A DNA stretch of 64,000 nt from Chrysogorgia sp. JL179-B06 (lineage: Eukaryota; Cnidaria; Anthozoa; Scleralcyonacea; Chrysogorgiidae). Below, one piece after another: positions 16,136 to 29,200 of the stretch (its first letter is position 1; the number at the start of each line of letters is the position of its first letter). Location: the NCBI GenBank assembly GCA_035772405.1, contig JAYKKM010000142.1:1-64000 (forward strand), written 5' to 3'. The notes under the pieces were generated by a model. That model searched no databases. It had not been told where the DNA came from and was given only the letters and a program-made list of their open reading frames with translations. The translations under genes and the position numbers were made by a program.

Positions 16136-17164
16136 TGACTAGCAAATACAAGGCATTGATGAGCAAATACAAGGCATTGACGAGCAAATACAAGGCATTG
16201 ACGAGCAAATACAAGGCATTGACGAGCAAATACAAGGCATCAACGAGCAAATACAAGGCATTGACGAGCAAATACAAGGCATCAACGAGCAAATACAAGG
16301 CATTGACGAGCAAATACAAGGCATTGACGAGCAAATACAAGGCATTGACGAGCAAATACAAGGCATTGACGAGCAAATACAAGGCATCAACGAGCAAATA
16401 CAAGGCATTGACGAGCAAATACAAGGCATTGACGAGCAAATACAAGGCATTGACGAGCAAATACAAGGCATCGACGAGCAAATACAAGGCATTGATGAGC
16501 AAATACAAGGCATTGACTAGCAAATACAAGGCATCAACGAGCAAATACAAGGCATTGACGAGCAAATACAAGGCATCAACGAGCAAATACAAGGCATTGA
16601 CGAGCAAATACAAGGCATCAACGAGCAAATACAAGGCATTGACGAGCAAATACAAGGCATCAACGAGCAAATACAAGGCATTGACGAGCAAATACAAGGC
16701 ATTGACGAGCAAATACAAGGCATTGACGAGCAAATACAAGGCATTGACGAGCAAATACAAGGCATCGACGAGCAAATACAAGGCATTGACGAGCAAATAC
16801 AAGGCATCGACGAGCAAATACAAGGCATTGACGAGCAAATACAAGGCATTGACGAGCAAATACAAGGCATTGATGAGCAAATACAAGGCATTGACTAGCA
16901 AATACAAGGCATCAACGAGCAAATACAAGGCATTGACGAGCAAATACAAGGCATCAACGAGCAAATACAAGGCATTGACGAGCAAATACAAGGCATTGAC
17001 GAGCAAATACAAGGCATTGACGAGCAAATACAAGGCATTGACGAGCAAATACAAGGCATTGACGAGCAAATACAAGGCATTGATGAGCAAATACAAGGCA
17101 TTGACCAGCAAATACAAGGCATTGACGAGCAAATACAAGGCATTGATGAGCAAATACAAGGCAT
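16136..17164. repeat. 18-unit (378-bp) higher-order repeat block in the satellite
   Basis: Units carrying the GACTAG variant recur at 378-bp spacing (just before 16,139, 16,517 and 16,895), with similar series of ATCAAC, ATCGAC and GATGAG variants between them. The same 378-bp spacing is seen at 18,113/18,491/18,866, at 19,667/20,045/20,420 and at 24,645/25,023/25,398. This shows that blocks of 18 units were copied together. Confidence 0.75.
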
Positions 17165-18109
17165 TGACTAGCAAATACAAGGCATTGACGAGCAAATACA
17201 AGGCGTTGATGAGCAAATACAAGGCATTGGTGAGCAAATACAAGGCATTGACTAGTAAATACAAGGCATTGACGAGCAAATACAAGGCATTGATGAGCAA
17301 ATACAAGGCATTGACGAGCAAATACAAGGCATCAATGAGCAAATACAAGGCATCAACGAGCAAATACAAGGCATTGACGAGCAAATACAAGGCATTGATG
17401 AGCAAATACAAGGCATTGACTAGCAAATACAAGGCATTGACGAGCAAATACAAGGCATTGACGAGCAAATACAAGGCATTGACGAGCAAATACAAGGCAT
17501 TGACGAGCAAATACAAGGCATCAACGAGCAAATACAAGGCATTGACGAGCAAATACAAGGCATTGACTAGCAAATACAAGGCATTGACGAGCAAATACAA
17601 GGCATTGATGAGCAAATACAAGGCATTGACGAGCAAATACAAGGCATTGACGAGCAAATACAAGGCATTGACGAGCAAATACAAGGCATTGACTAGCAAA
17701 TACAAGGCATTGACGAGCAAATACAAGGCATTGATGAGCAAATACAAGGCATTGACGAGCAAATACAAGGCATTGACGAGCAAATACAAGGCATTGACGA
17801 GCAAATACAAGGCATTGATGAGCAAATACAAGGCATTGACTAGCAAATACAAGGCATTGACGAGCAAATACAAGGCATTGATGAGCAAATACAAGGCATT
17901 GACTAGCAAATACAAGGCATTGACGAGCAAATACAAGGCATTGACGAGCAAATACAAGGCATTGATGAGCAAATACAAGGCATTGACTAGCAAATACAAG
18001 GCATTAACGAGCAAATACAAGGCATCAATGAGCAAATACAAGGCATCAACGAGCAAATACAACGCATTGACGAGCAAATACAAGGCATTGATGAGCAAAT
18101 ACAAGGCAT

Positions 18110-18868
18110 TGACTAGCAAATACAAGGCATTGATGAGCAAATACAAGGCATTGACGAGCAAATACAAGGCATTGACGAGCAAATACAAGGCATTGACGAG
18201 CAAACACAAGGCATCAACGAGCAAATACAAGGCATTGACGAGCAAATACAAGGCATCAACGAGCAAATACAAGGCATTAACGAGCAAATACAATGCATTG
18301 ACGAGCAAATACAAGGTATTGACGAGCAAATACAAGGCATTGACGAGCAAACACAAGGCATCAACGAGCAAATACAAGGCATTGACGAGCAAATACAAGG
18401 CATCGACGAGCAAATACAAGGCATTGAGGAGCAAATACAAGGCATCGACGAGCAAATACAAGGCATTGATGAGCAAATACAACGCATTGACTAGCAAATA
18501 CAAGGCATCAACGAGAAAATACAAGGCATTGACGAGCAAATACAAGGCATCAACGAGCAAATACAAGGCATTGACGAGCAAATACAAGGCATCAACGAGC
18601 AAATACAAGGCATTGACGAGCAAATACAAGGCATCAACGAGCAAATACAAGGCATTAACGAGCAAATACAATGCATTGACGAGCAAATACAAGGTATTGA
18701 CGAGCAAATACAAGGCATTGACGAGCAAACACAAGGCATCAACGAGCAAATACAAGGCATTGACGAGCAAATACAAGGCATCGACGAGCAAATACAAGGC
18801 ATTGAGGAGCAAATACAAGGCATTGACGAGCAAATACAAGGCATTGATGAGCAAATACAAGGCATTGA
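18110..18868. repeat. Pair of near-identical 378-bp higher-order repeats
   Basis: The stretches 18,113-18,487 and 18,491-18,865 share the same order of rare variants, including a CAAGGTATTG unit, an AAACACAAGG unit, an AACGAGCAAATACAATGC unit and a GAGGAGC unit. A shared series of rare variants is the mark of a recent block duplication, not of chance. Confidence 0.8.
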
Positions 18869-21663
18869 CTAGCAAATACAAGGCATCAACGAGCAAATAC
18901 AAGGCATTGACGAGCAAATACAAGGCATCAACGAGCAAATACAAGGCATTGACGAGCAAATACAAGGCATTGACGAGCAAATACAAGGCATCAACGAGCA
19001 AATACAAGGCATTGACCAGCAAATACAAGGCATTGACTAGCAAATACAAGGCATTGACGAGCAAATACAAGGCATTGATGAGCAAATACAAGGCATTGAC
19101 TAGCAAATACAAGGCATTGACGAGCAAATACAAGGCATTGACGAGCAAATACAAGGCATTGATGAGCAAATACAAGGCATTGACGAGCAAATACAAGGCA
19201 TTGACGAGCAAATACAAGGCATTGATGAGCAAATACAAGGCATTGACTAGCAAATACAAGGCATTGACGAGCAAATACAAGGCATTGACGAGCAAATACA
19301 AGGCATTGACGAGCAAATACAAGGCATTGACTAGCAAATACAAGGCATTGACGAGCAAATACAAGGCATTGATGAGCAAATACAAGGCATTGACTAGCAA
19401 ATACAAGGCATTGACGAGCAAATACAAGGCATTGATGAGCAAATACAAGGCATTGACTAGCAAATACAAGGCATTGACGAGCAAATACAAGGCATTGACG
19501 AGCAAATACAAGGCATTGATGAGCAAATACAAGGCATTGACTAGCAAATACAAGGCATTGACGAGCAAATACAAGGCATCAATGAGCAAATACAAGGCAT
19601 CAACGAGCAAATACAAGGCATTGACGAGCAAATACAAGGCATTGATGAGCAAATACAAGGCATTGACTAGCAAATACAAGGCATTGACGAGCAAATACAA
19701 GGCATTGACGAGCAAATACAAGGCATTGACGAGCAAATACAAGGCATTGACGAGCAAATACAAGGCATCAACGAGCAAATACAAGGCATTGACGAGCAAA
19801 TACAAGGCATTGACGAGCAAATACAAGGCATTGACGAGCAAATACAATGCATTGACGAGCAAATACAAGGCATTGACGAGCAAATACAAGGCATTGACGA
19901 GCAAATACAAGGCATCAACGAGCAAATACAAGGCATTGACGAGCAAATACAAGGCATTGACGAGCAAATACAAGGCATTGACGAGCAAATACAAGGCATC
20001 GACGAGCAAATACAAGGCATTGATGAGCAAATACAGCGCATTGACTAGCAAATACAAGGCATCAACGAGCAAATACAAGGCATTGACGAGCAAATACAAG
20101 GCATCAACGAGCAAATACAAGGCATTGACGAGCAAATACAAGGCATCAACGAGCAAATACAAGGCATTGACGAGCAAATACAAGGCATCAACGAGCAAAT
20201 ACAAGGCATTGACGAGCAAATACAATGCATTGACGAGCAAATACAAGGCATTGACGAGCAAATACAAGGCATTGACGAGCAAATACAAGGCATCAACGAG
20301 CAAATACAAGGCATTGACGAGCAAATACAAGGCATTGACGAGCAAATACAAGGCATTGAGGAGCAAATACAAGGCATTGACGAGCAAATACAAGGCATTG
20401 ATGAGCAAATACAGGGCATTGACTAGCAAATACAAGGCATCAACGAGCAAATACAAGGCATTGACGAGCAAATACAAGGCATCAACGAGCAAATACAAGG
20501 CATTGACGAGCAAATACAAGGCATTGACGAGCAAATACAAGGCATCAACGAGCAAATACAAGGCATTGACCAGCAAATACAAGGCATTGACTAGCAAATA
20601 CAAGGCATTGACGAGCAAATACAAGGCATTGATGAGCAAATACAAGGCATTGACTAGCAAATACAAGGCATTGACGAGCAAATACAAGGCATTGATGAGC
20701 AAATACAAGGCATTGACTAGCAAATACAAGGCATTGACGAGCAAATACAAGGCGTTGATGAGCAAATACAAGGCATTGATGAGCAAATACAAGGCATTGA
20801 CTAGCAAATACAAGGCATTAACGAGCAAATACAAGGCATCAACGAGCAAATACAAGGCATCAACGAGCAAATACAACGCATTGACGAGCAAATACAAGGC
20901 ATTGATGAGCAAATACAAGGCATTGACTAGCAAATACAAGGCATTGACGAGCAAATACAAGGCATTGACGAGCAAATACAAGGCATTGACGAGCAAACAC
21001 AAGGCATCAACGAGCAAATACAAGGCATTGACGAGCAAATACAAGGCATCGACGAGCAAATACAAGGCATTGACGAGCAAATACAAGGCATTGACGAGCA
21101 AATACAAGGTATTGACGAGCAAATACAAGGCATTGAATAGCAAATACAAGGCATCAACGAGCAAATACAAGGCATCAACGAGCAAATACAAGGCATTGAT
21201 GAGCAAATACAAGGCATTGATGAGCAAATACAAGGCATTGACTAGCAAATACAAGGCATTGGTGAGCAAATACAACGCATTGACTAGCAAATACAAGGCA
21301 TCAACGAGCAAATACAAGGCATTGACGAGCAAATACAAGGCATCAACGAGCAAATACAAGGCATTGACGAGCAAATACAAGGCATTGACTAGCAAATACA
21401 AGGCATTGACTAGCAAATACAAGGCATTGACTAGCAAATACAAGTCATTGACTAGCAAATACAAGGCATTGACGAGCAAATACAAGGCATTGATGAGCAA
21501 ATACAAGGCATTGACCAGCAAATACAAGGCATTGACGAGCAAATACAAGGCATTGATGAGCAAATACAAGGCATTGACTAGCAAATACAAGGCATTGACG
21601 AGCAAATACAAGGCATTGACGAGCAAATACAAGGCATTGACTAGCAAATACAAGGCATTGACG

Positions 21664-21975
21664 AGCAAAAATTAAGGCGTTGATGAGCAAATACAAGGCA
21701 TTGATGAGCAAATACAAGGCATTGACTAGCAAATACAAGGCATTAACGAGCAAATACAAGGCATCAACGAGCAAATACAAGGCATCAACGAGCAAATACA
21801 ACGCATTGACGCGCAAATACAAGGCATTGATGAGCAAATACAAGGCATTGACCAGCAAATACAAGGCATTAACGAGCAAATACAAGGCATCAATGAGCAA
21901 ATACAAGGCATCAACGAGCAAATACAACGCATTGACGAGCAAATACAAGGCATTGATGAGCAAATACAAGGCATT
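21664..21975. repeat. Higher-order repeat head: marker unit and its 14-unit signature
   Basis: After the 22-bp marker unit come, in fixed order, GTTGATG, ATTGATG, ATTGACTAG, ATTAACG, two ATCAACG, an AACGC unit with GACGCGC, ATTGATG, ATTGACCAG, ATTAACG, ATCAATG, ATCAACG, AACGC and ATTGATG units. The same series, with few changes, follows the markers at 27,750, 31,069, 31,574, 32,709 and 33,823, and in shortened form 40,251. Confidence 0.8.
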
Positions 21976-24900
21976 GACTAGCAAATACAAGGCATTGACG
22001 AGCAAATACAAGGCATTGACGAGCAAATACAAGGCATTGACGAGCAAATACAAGGCATTGACGAGCAAACACAAGGCATCAACGAGCAAATACAAGGCAT
22101 TGACGAGCAAATACAAGGCATCGACGAGCAAATACAAGGCATTAACGAGCAAATACAATGCATTGACGAGCAAATACAAGGCATTGATGAGCAAATACAA
22201 GGCATCAACGAGCAAATACAAGGCATTGACGAGCAAATACAAGGCATTGACGAGCAAATACAAGGCATCGACGAGCAAATACAAGGCATCGACGAGCAAA
22301 TACAAGGCATTGACGAGCAAATACAACGCATTGACTAGCAAATACAAGGCATCAACGAGCAAATACAAGGCATTGACGAGCAAATACAAGGCATCAACGA
22401 GCAAATACAAGGCATTGACGAGCAAATACAAGGCATTGACGAGCAAATACAAGGCATCGACGAGCAAATACAAGGCATTGACGAGCAAATACAAGGCATT
22501 GATGAGCAAATACAAGGCATTGACCAGCAAATACAAGGCATTGACGAGCAAATACAAGGCATTGATGAGCAAATACAAGGCATTGACTAGCAAATACAAG
22601 GCATTGACGAGCAAATACAAGGCGTTGATGAGCAAATACAAGGCATTGGTGAGCAAATACAAGGCATTGACTAGCAAATACAAGGCATTGACGAGCAAAT
22701 ACAAGGCATTGATGAGCAAATACAAGGCATTGACAAGCAAATACAAGGCATCAATGAGCAAATACAAGGCATCAACGAGCAAATACAACGCATTGACGAG
22801 CAAATACAAGGCATTGATGAGCAAATACAAGGCATTGACTAGCAAATACAAGGCATTGACGAGCAAATACAAGGCATTGACGAGCAAATACAAGGCATTG
22901 ACTAGCAAATACAAGGCATTGACGAGCAAATACAAGGCATCAACGAGCAAATACAAGGCATTGACGAGCAAATACAAGGCATTGACTAGCAAATACAAGG
23001 CATTGACGAGCAAATACAAGGCATTGACGAGCAAATACAAGGCATTGACGAGCAAATACAAGGCATTGACGAGCAAATACAAGGCATTGATGAGCAAATA
23101 CAAGGCATTGACTAGCAAATACAAGGCATTGACGAGCAAATACAAGGCATTGATGAGCAAATACAAGGCATTGACGAGCAAATACAAGGCATTGACGAGC
23201 AAATACAAGGCATTGACGAGCAAATACAAGGCATTGATGAGCAAATACAAGGCATTGACGAGCAAATACAAGGCATTGACGAGCAAATACAAGGCATTGA
23301 TGAGCAAATACAAGGCATTGACTAGCAAATACAAGGCATTGACGAGCAAATACAAGGCATTTATGAGCAAATACAAGGCATTGATGAGCAAATACAAGGC
23401 ATTGACTAGCAAATACAAGGCATTGACGAGCAAATACAAGGCATCAATGAGCAAATACAAGGCATCAACGAGCAAATACAAGGCATTGACGAGCAAATAC
23501 AAGGCATTGATGAGCAAATACAAGGCATTGACTAGCAAATACAAGGCATTGACGAGCAAATACAAGGCATTGACGAGCAAATACAAGGCATTGACGAGCA
23601 AATACAAGGCATTGACGAGCAAATACAAGGCATCAACGAGCAAATACAAGGCATTGACGAGCAAATACAAGGCATCAACGAGCAAATACAAGGCATTGAC
23701 TAGCAAATACAAGGCATTGACGAGCAAATACAAGGCATTGACGAGCAAATACAAGGCATTGACGAGCAAATACAAGGCATCAACGAGCAAATACAAGGCA
23801 TTGACGAGCAAATACAAGGCATTGACGAGCAAATACAAGGCATTGACGAGCAAATACAAGGCATCGACGAGCAAATACAAGGCATTGATGAGCAAATACA
23901 AGGCATTGACTAGCAAATACAAGGCATCAACGAGCAAATACAAGGCATTGACGAGCAAATACAAGGCATCAACGAGCAAATACAAGGCATTGACGAGCAA
24001 ATACAAGGCATCAACGAGCAAATACAAGGCATTGACGAGCAAATACAAGGCATCAACGAGCAAATACAAGGCATTGACGAGCAAATACAAGGCATTGACG
24101 AGCAAATACAAGGCATTGACGAGCAAATACAAGGCATTGACGAGCAAATACAAGGCATCAACGAGCAAATACAAGGCATTGACGAGCAAATACAAGGCAT
24201 TGACGAGCAAATACAAGGCATTGACGAGCAAATACAAGGCATTGACGAGCAAATACAAGGCATTGATGAGCAAATACAAGGCATTGACGAGCAAATACAA
24301 GGCATTGACTAGCAAATACAAGGCATTGACGAGCAAATACAAGGCATTGATGAGCAAATACAAGGCATTGACTAGCAAATACAAGGCATTGACGAGCAAA
24401 TACAAGGCATTGATGAGCAAATACAAGGCATTGACTAGCAAATACAAGGCATTGACGAGCAAATACAAGGCATTGACGAGCAAATACAAGGCATTGATGA
24501 GCAAATACAAGGCATTGACTAGCAAATACAAGGCATTGACGAGCAAATACAAGGCATCAATGAGCAAATACAAGGCATCAACGAGCAAATACAACGCATT
24601 GACGAGCAAATACAAGGCATTGATGAGCAAATACAAGGCATTGACTAGCAAATACAAGGCATTGACGAGCAAATACAAGGCATTGACGAGCAAATACAAG
24701 GCATTGACGAGCAAATACAAGGCATTGACGAGCAAATACAAGGCATCAACGAGCAAATACAAGGCATTGACGAGCAAATACAAGGCATCAACGAGCAAAT
24801 ACAAGGCATTGACGAGCAAATACAATGCATTGACGAGCAAATACAAGGCATTGACGAGCAAATACAAGGCATTGACGAGCAAATACAAGGCATCAACGAG

Positions 24901-26179
24901 CAAATACAAGGCATTGACGAGCAAATACAAGGCATCGACGAGCAAATACAAGGCATTGACGAGCAAATACAAGGCATCGACGAGCAAATACAAGGCATTG
25001 ATGAGCAAATACAAGGCATTGACTAGCAAATACAAGGCATCAACGAGCAAATACAAGGCATTGACGAGCAAATACAAGGCATCGACGAGCAAATACAAGG
25101 CATTGACGAGCAAACACAAGGCATCAACGAGCAAATACAAGGCATTGACGAGCAAATACAAGGCATCAACGAGCAAATACAAGGCATTGACGAGCAAATA
25201 CAATGCATTGACGAGCAAATACAAGGCATTGACGAGCAAATACAAGGCATTGACGAGCAAATACAAGGCATCAACGAGCAAATACAAGGCATTGACGAGC
25301 AAATACAAGGCATTGACGAGCAAATACAAGGCATTGACGAGCAAATACAAGGCATTGACGAGCAAATACAAGGCATTGATGAGCAAATACAAGGCATTGA
25401 CTAGCAAATACAAGGCATCAACGAGCAAATACAAGGCATTGACGAGCAAATACAAGGCATCAACGAGCAAATACAAGGCATTGACGAGCAAATACAAGGC
25501 ATTGACGAGCAAATACAAGGCATCAACGAGCAAATACAAGGCATTGACGAGCAAATACAAGTCATTGACTAGCAAATACAAGGCATTGACGAGCAAATAC
25601 AAGGCATTGATGAGCAAATACAAGGCATTGACTAGCAAATACAAGGCATTGACGAGCAAATACAAGGCATTGATGAGCAAATACAAGGCATTGACTAGCA
25701 AATACAAGGCATTGACGAGCAAATACAAGGCGTTGATGAGCAAATACAAGGCATTGATGAGCAAATACAAGGCATTGACTAGCAAATACAAGGCATTAAC
25801 GAGCAAATACAAGGCATCAACGAGCAAATACAAGGCATCAACGAGCAAATACAACGCATTGACGAGCAAATACAAGGCATTGATGACCAAATACAAGGCA
25901 TTGACTAGCAAATACAAGGCATTGACGAGCAAATACAAGGCATTGACGAGCAAATACAAGGCATTGACGAGCAAACACAAGGCATCAACGAGCAAATACA
26001 AGGCATTGACGAGCAAATACAAGGCATCGACGAGCAAATACAAGGCATTGACGAGCAAATACAATGCATTGACGAGCAAATACAAGGCATTGAAGAGCAA
26101 ATACAAGGCATTGAATAGCAAATACAAGGCATCAACGAGCAAATACAAGGCATCAACGAGCAAATACAAGGCATTGATG

Positions 26180-26206
26180 AGCAAATACTACAAGGCAAAT
26201 TGATGA
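26180..26206. repeat. Phase break: 5-bp insertion in the satellite
   Basis: One unit reads AGCAAATACTACAAGGCAAA and is 26 bp long: a TAC is doubled and two A bases are added before TTGATGAGC. The insertion ends the forward open frame that starts at 21,680 and the reverse frame that ends at 21,445. Confidence 0.85.
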
Positions 26207-29200
26207 GCAAATACAAGGCATTGACTAGCAAATACAAGGCATTGACTAGCAAATACAAGGCATTGACGAGCAAATACAAGGCATTGATGAGCAAATACAA
26301 GGCATTGACTAGCAAATACAAGGCATTGACGAGCAAATACAAGGCATCAGCAAGCAAATACAAGGCATTGACTAGCAAATACAAGGCATTGACTAGCAAA
26401 TACAAGGCATCAACGAGCAAATACAAGGCATTGACTAGCAAATACAAGGCATTGACTAGCAAATACAAGGCATTGACGAGCAAATACAAGGCATTGATGA
26501 GCAAATACAAGGCATTGACTAGCAAATACAAGGCATTGACGAGCAAATACAAGGCATTGACTAGCAAATACAAGGCATTGACTAGCAAATACAAGGCATT
26601 GACGAGCAAATACAAGGCGTTGATGAGCAAATACAAGGCATTGATGAGCAAATACAAGGCATTGACTAGCAAATACAAGGCATCAACGAGCAAATACAAG
26701 GCGTTGATGAGCAAATACAAGGCATTGATGAGCAAATACAAGGCATTGACTAGCAAATACAAGGCATTAACGAGCAAATACAAGGCATCAACGAGCAAAT
26801 ACAAGGCATCAACGAGCAAATACAACGCATTGACGCGCAAATACAAGGCATTGATGAGCAAATACAAGGCATTGACAAGCAAATACAAGGCATTAACGAG
26901 CAAATACAAGGCATCAATGAGCAAATACAAGGCATTGATGAGCAAATACAATGCATTGATGAGCAAATACAAGGCATTGACTAGCAAATACAATGCATTG
27001 ACTAGCAAATACAAGGCATTGACGAGCAAATACAAGGCATTGACGAGCAAATACAAGGCATTGACTAGCAAATACAAGGCATTGACGAGCAAATACAAGC
27101 CATCAGCAAGCAAATACAAGGCATTGACTAGCAAAAACAAGGCATTGACTAGCAAATACAAGGCATCAACGAGCAAATACAAGGCATTGACGAGCAAATA
27201 CAAGGCATTGATGAGCAAACACAAGGCATCAACGAGCAAATACAAGGCATTGACGAGCAAATACAAGGCATTGAGGAGCAAATACAAGGCATTGACGAGC
27301 AAATACAAGGCATTGACGAGCAAATACAAGGCATTGATGAGCAAATACAAGGCATTGACTAGCAAATACAAGGCATCAACGAGAAAATACAAGGCATTGA
27401 CGAGCAAATACAAGGCATCAACGAGCAAATACAAGGCATTGACGAGCAAATACAAGGCATTGACTAGCAAATACAAGGCATTGACGAGCAAATACAAGGC
27501 ATTGACTAGCAAATACAAGGCATTGACTAGCAAATACAAGGCATTGACGAGCAAATACAAGGCATTGATGAGCAAATACAAGGCATTGACCAGCAAATAC
27601 AAGGCATTGACGAGCAAATACAAGGCATTGATGAGCAAATACAAGGCATTGACTAGCAAATACAAGGCATTGACGAGCAAATACAAGGCATTGACGAGCA
27701 AATACAAGGCATTGACTAGCAAATACAAGGCATTGACGAGCAAAAATTAAGGCGTTGATGAGCAAATACAAGGCATTGATGAGCAAATACAAGGCATTGA
27801 CTAGCAAATACAAGGCATTAACGAGCAAATACAAGGCATCAACGAGCAAATACAAGGCATCAACGAGCAAATACAACGCATTGACGCGCAAATACAAGGC
27901 ATTGATGAGCAAATACAAGGCATTGACCAGCAAATACAAGGCATTAACGAGCAAATACAAGGCATCAATGAGCAAATACAAGGCATCAACGAGCAAATAC
28001 AACGCATTGACGAGCAAATACAAGGCATTGATGAGCAAATACAAGGCATTGACTAGCAAATACAAGGCATTGACGAGCAAATACAAGGCATTGACGAGCA
28101 AATATAAGGCATTGACGAGCAAATACAAGGCATTGACGAGCAAACACAAGGCATCAACGAGCAAATACAAGGCATTGACGAGCAAATACAAGGCATCGAC
28201 GAGCAAATACAAGGCATTAACGAGCAAATACAATGCATTGACGAGCAAATACAAGGCATTGATGAGCAAACACAAGGCATCAACGAGCAAATACAAGGCA
28301 TCGACGAGCAAATACAAGGCATCGAGGAGCAAATACAAGGCATCGACGAGCAAATACAAGGCATCGACGAGCAAATACAAGGCATTGGTGAGCAAATACA
28401 ACGCATTGACTAGCAAATACAAGGCATCAACGAGAAAATACAAGGCATTGACGAGCAAATACAAGGCATCAACGAGCAAATACAAGGCATTGACGAACAA
28501 ATACAAGGCATTGACGAGCAAATACAAGGCATCGACGAGCAAATACAAGGCATTGACTAGCAAATACAAGTCATTGACTAGCAAATACAAGGCATTGACG
28601 AGCAAATACAAGGCATTGATGAGCAAATACAAGGCATTGACTAGCAAATACAAGGCATTGACGTGCAAATACAAGGCATTGACGAGCAAATACAAGGCAT
28701 TGACGAGCAAACACAAGGCATCAACGAGCAAATACAAGGCATTGACGAGCAAATACAAGGCATTGACGAGCAAATACAAGGCATTGACAAGCAAATACAA
28801 GGCATTGACGAGCAAATACAAGGTATTGACGAGCAAATACAAGGCATTGAATAGCAAATACAAGGCATCAACGAGCAAATACAAGGCATCAACGAGCTAA
28901 TACAAGGCATTGACGAGCAAATACAAGGCATCAACGAGCAAATACAAGGCATTGACGAACAAATACAAGGCATTGACGAGCAAATACAAGGCATCGACGA
29001 GCAAATACAAGGCATTGACGAGCAAATACAAGGCATTGATGACCAAATACAAGGCATTGACTAGCAAATACAAGGCATTGACGAGCAAATACAAGGCATT
29101 GACTAGCAAATACAAGGCATTGACGAGCAAATACAAGGCATTGACGAGCAAATACAAGGCATTGACGAGCAAACACAAGGCATCAACGAGCAAATACAAG

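Noticed and set aside
525..21668. Enormous minus-strand open frame (LVNALYL repeats) as a giant protein gene
   Set aside because: It follows from a stop-free 21-bp unit. Three or more frames are open at once, no unique domain or splice signal exists, and the frame simply changes at unit indels.
28663..28854. Genetic code with TAG read as glutamine, opening the IDEQIQG frame
   Set aside because: The retrotransposon families and the telomere-like motif suggest an animal with the standard code, and nothing else in the window requires a changed code.
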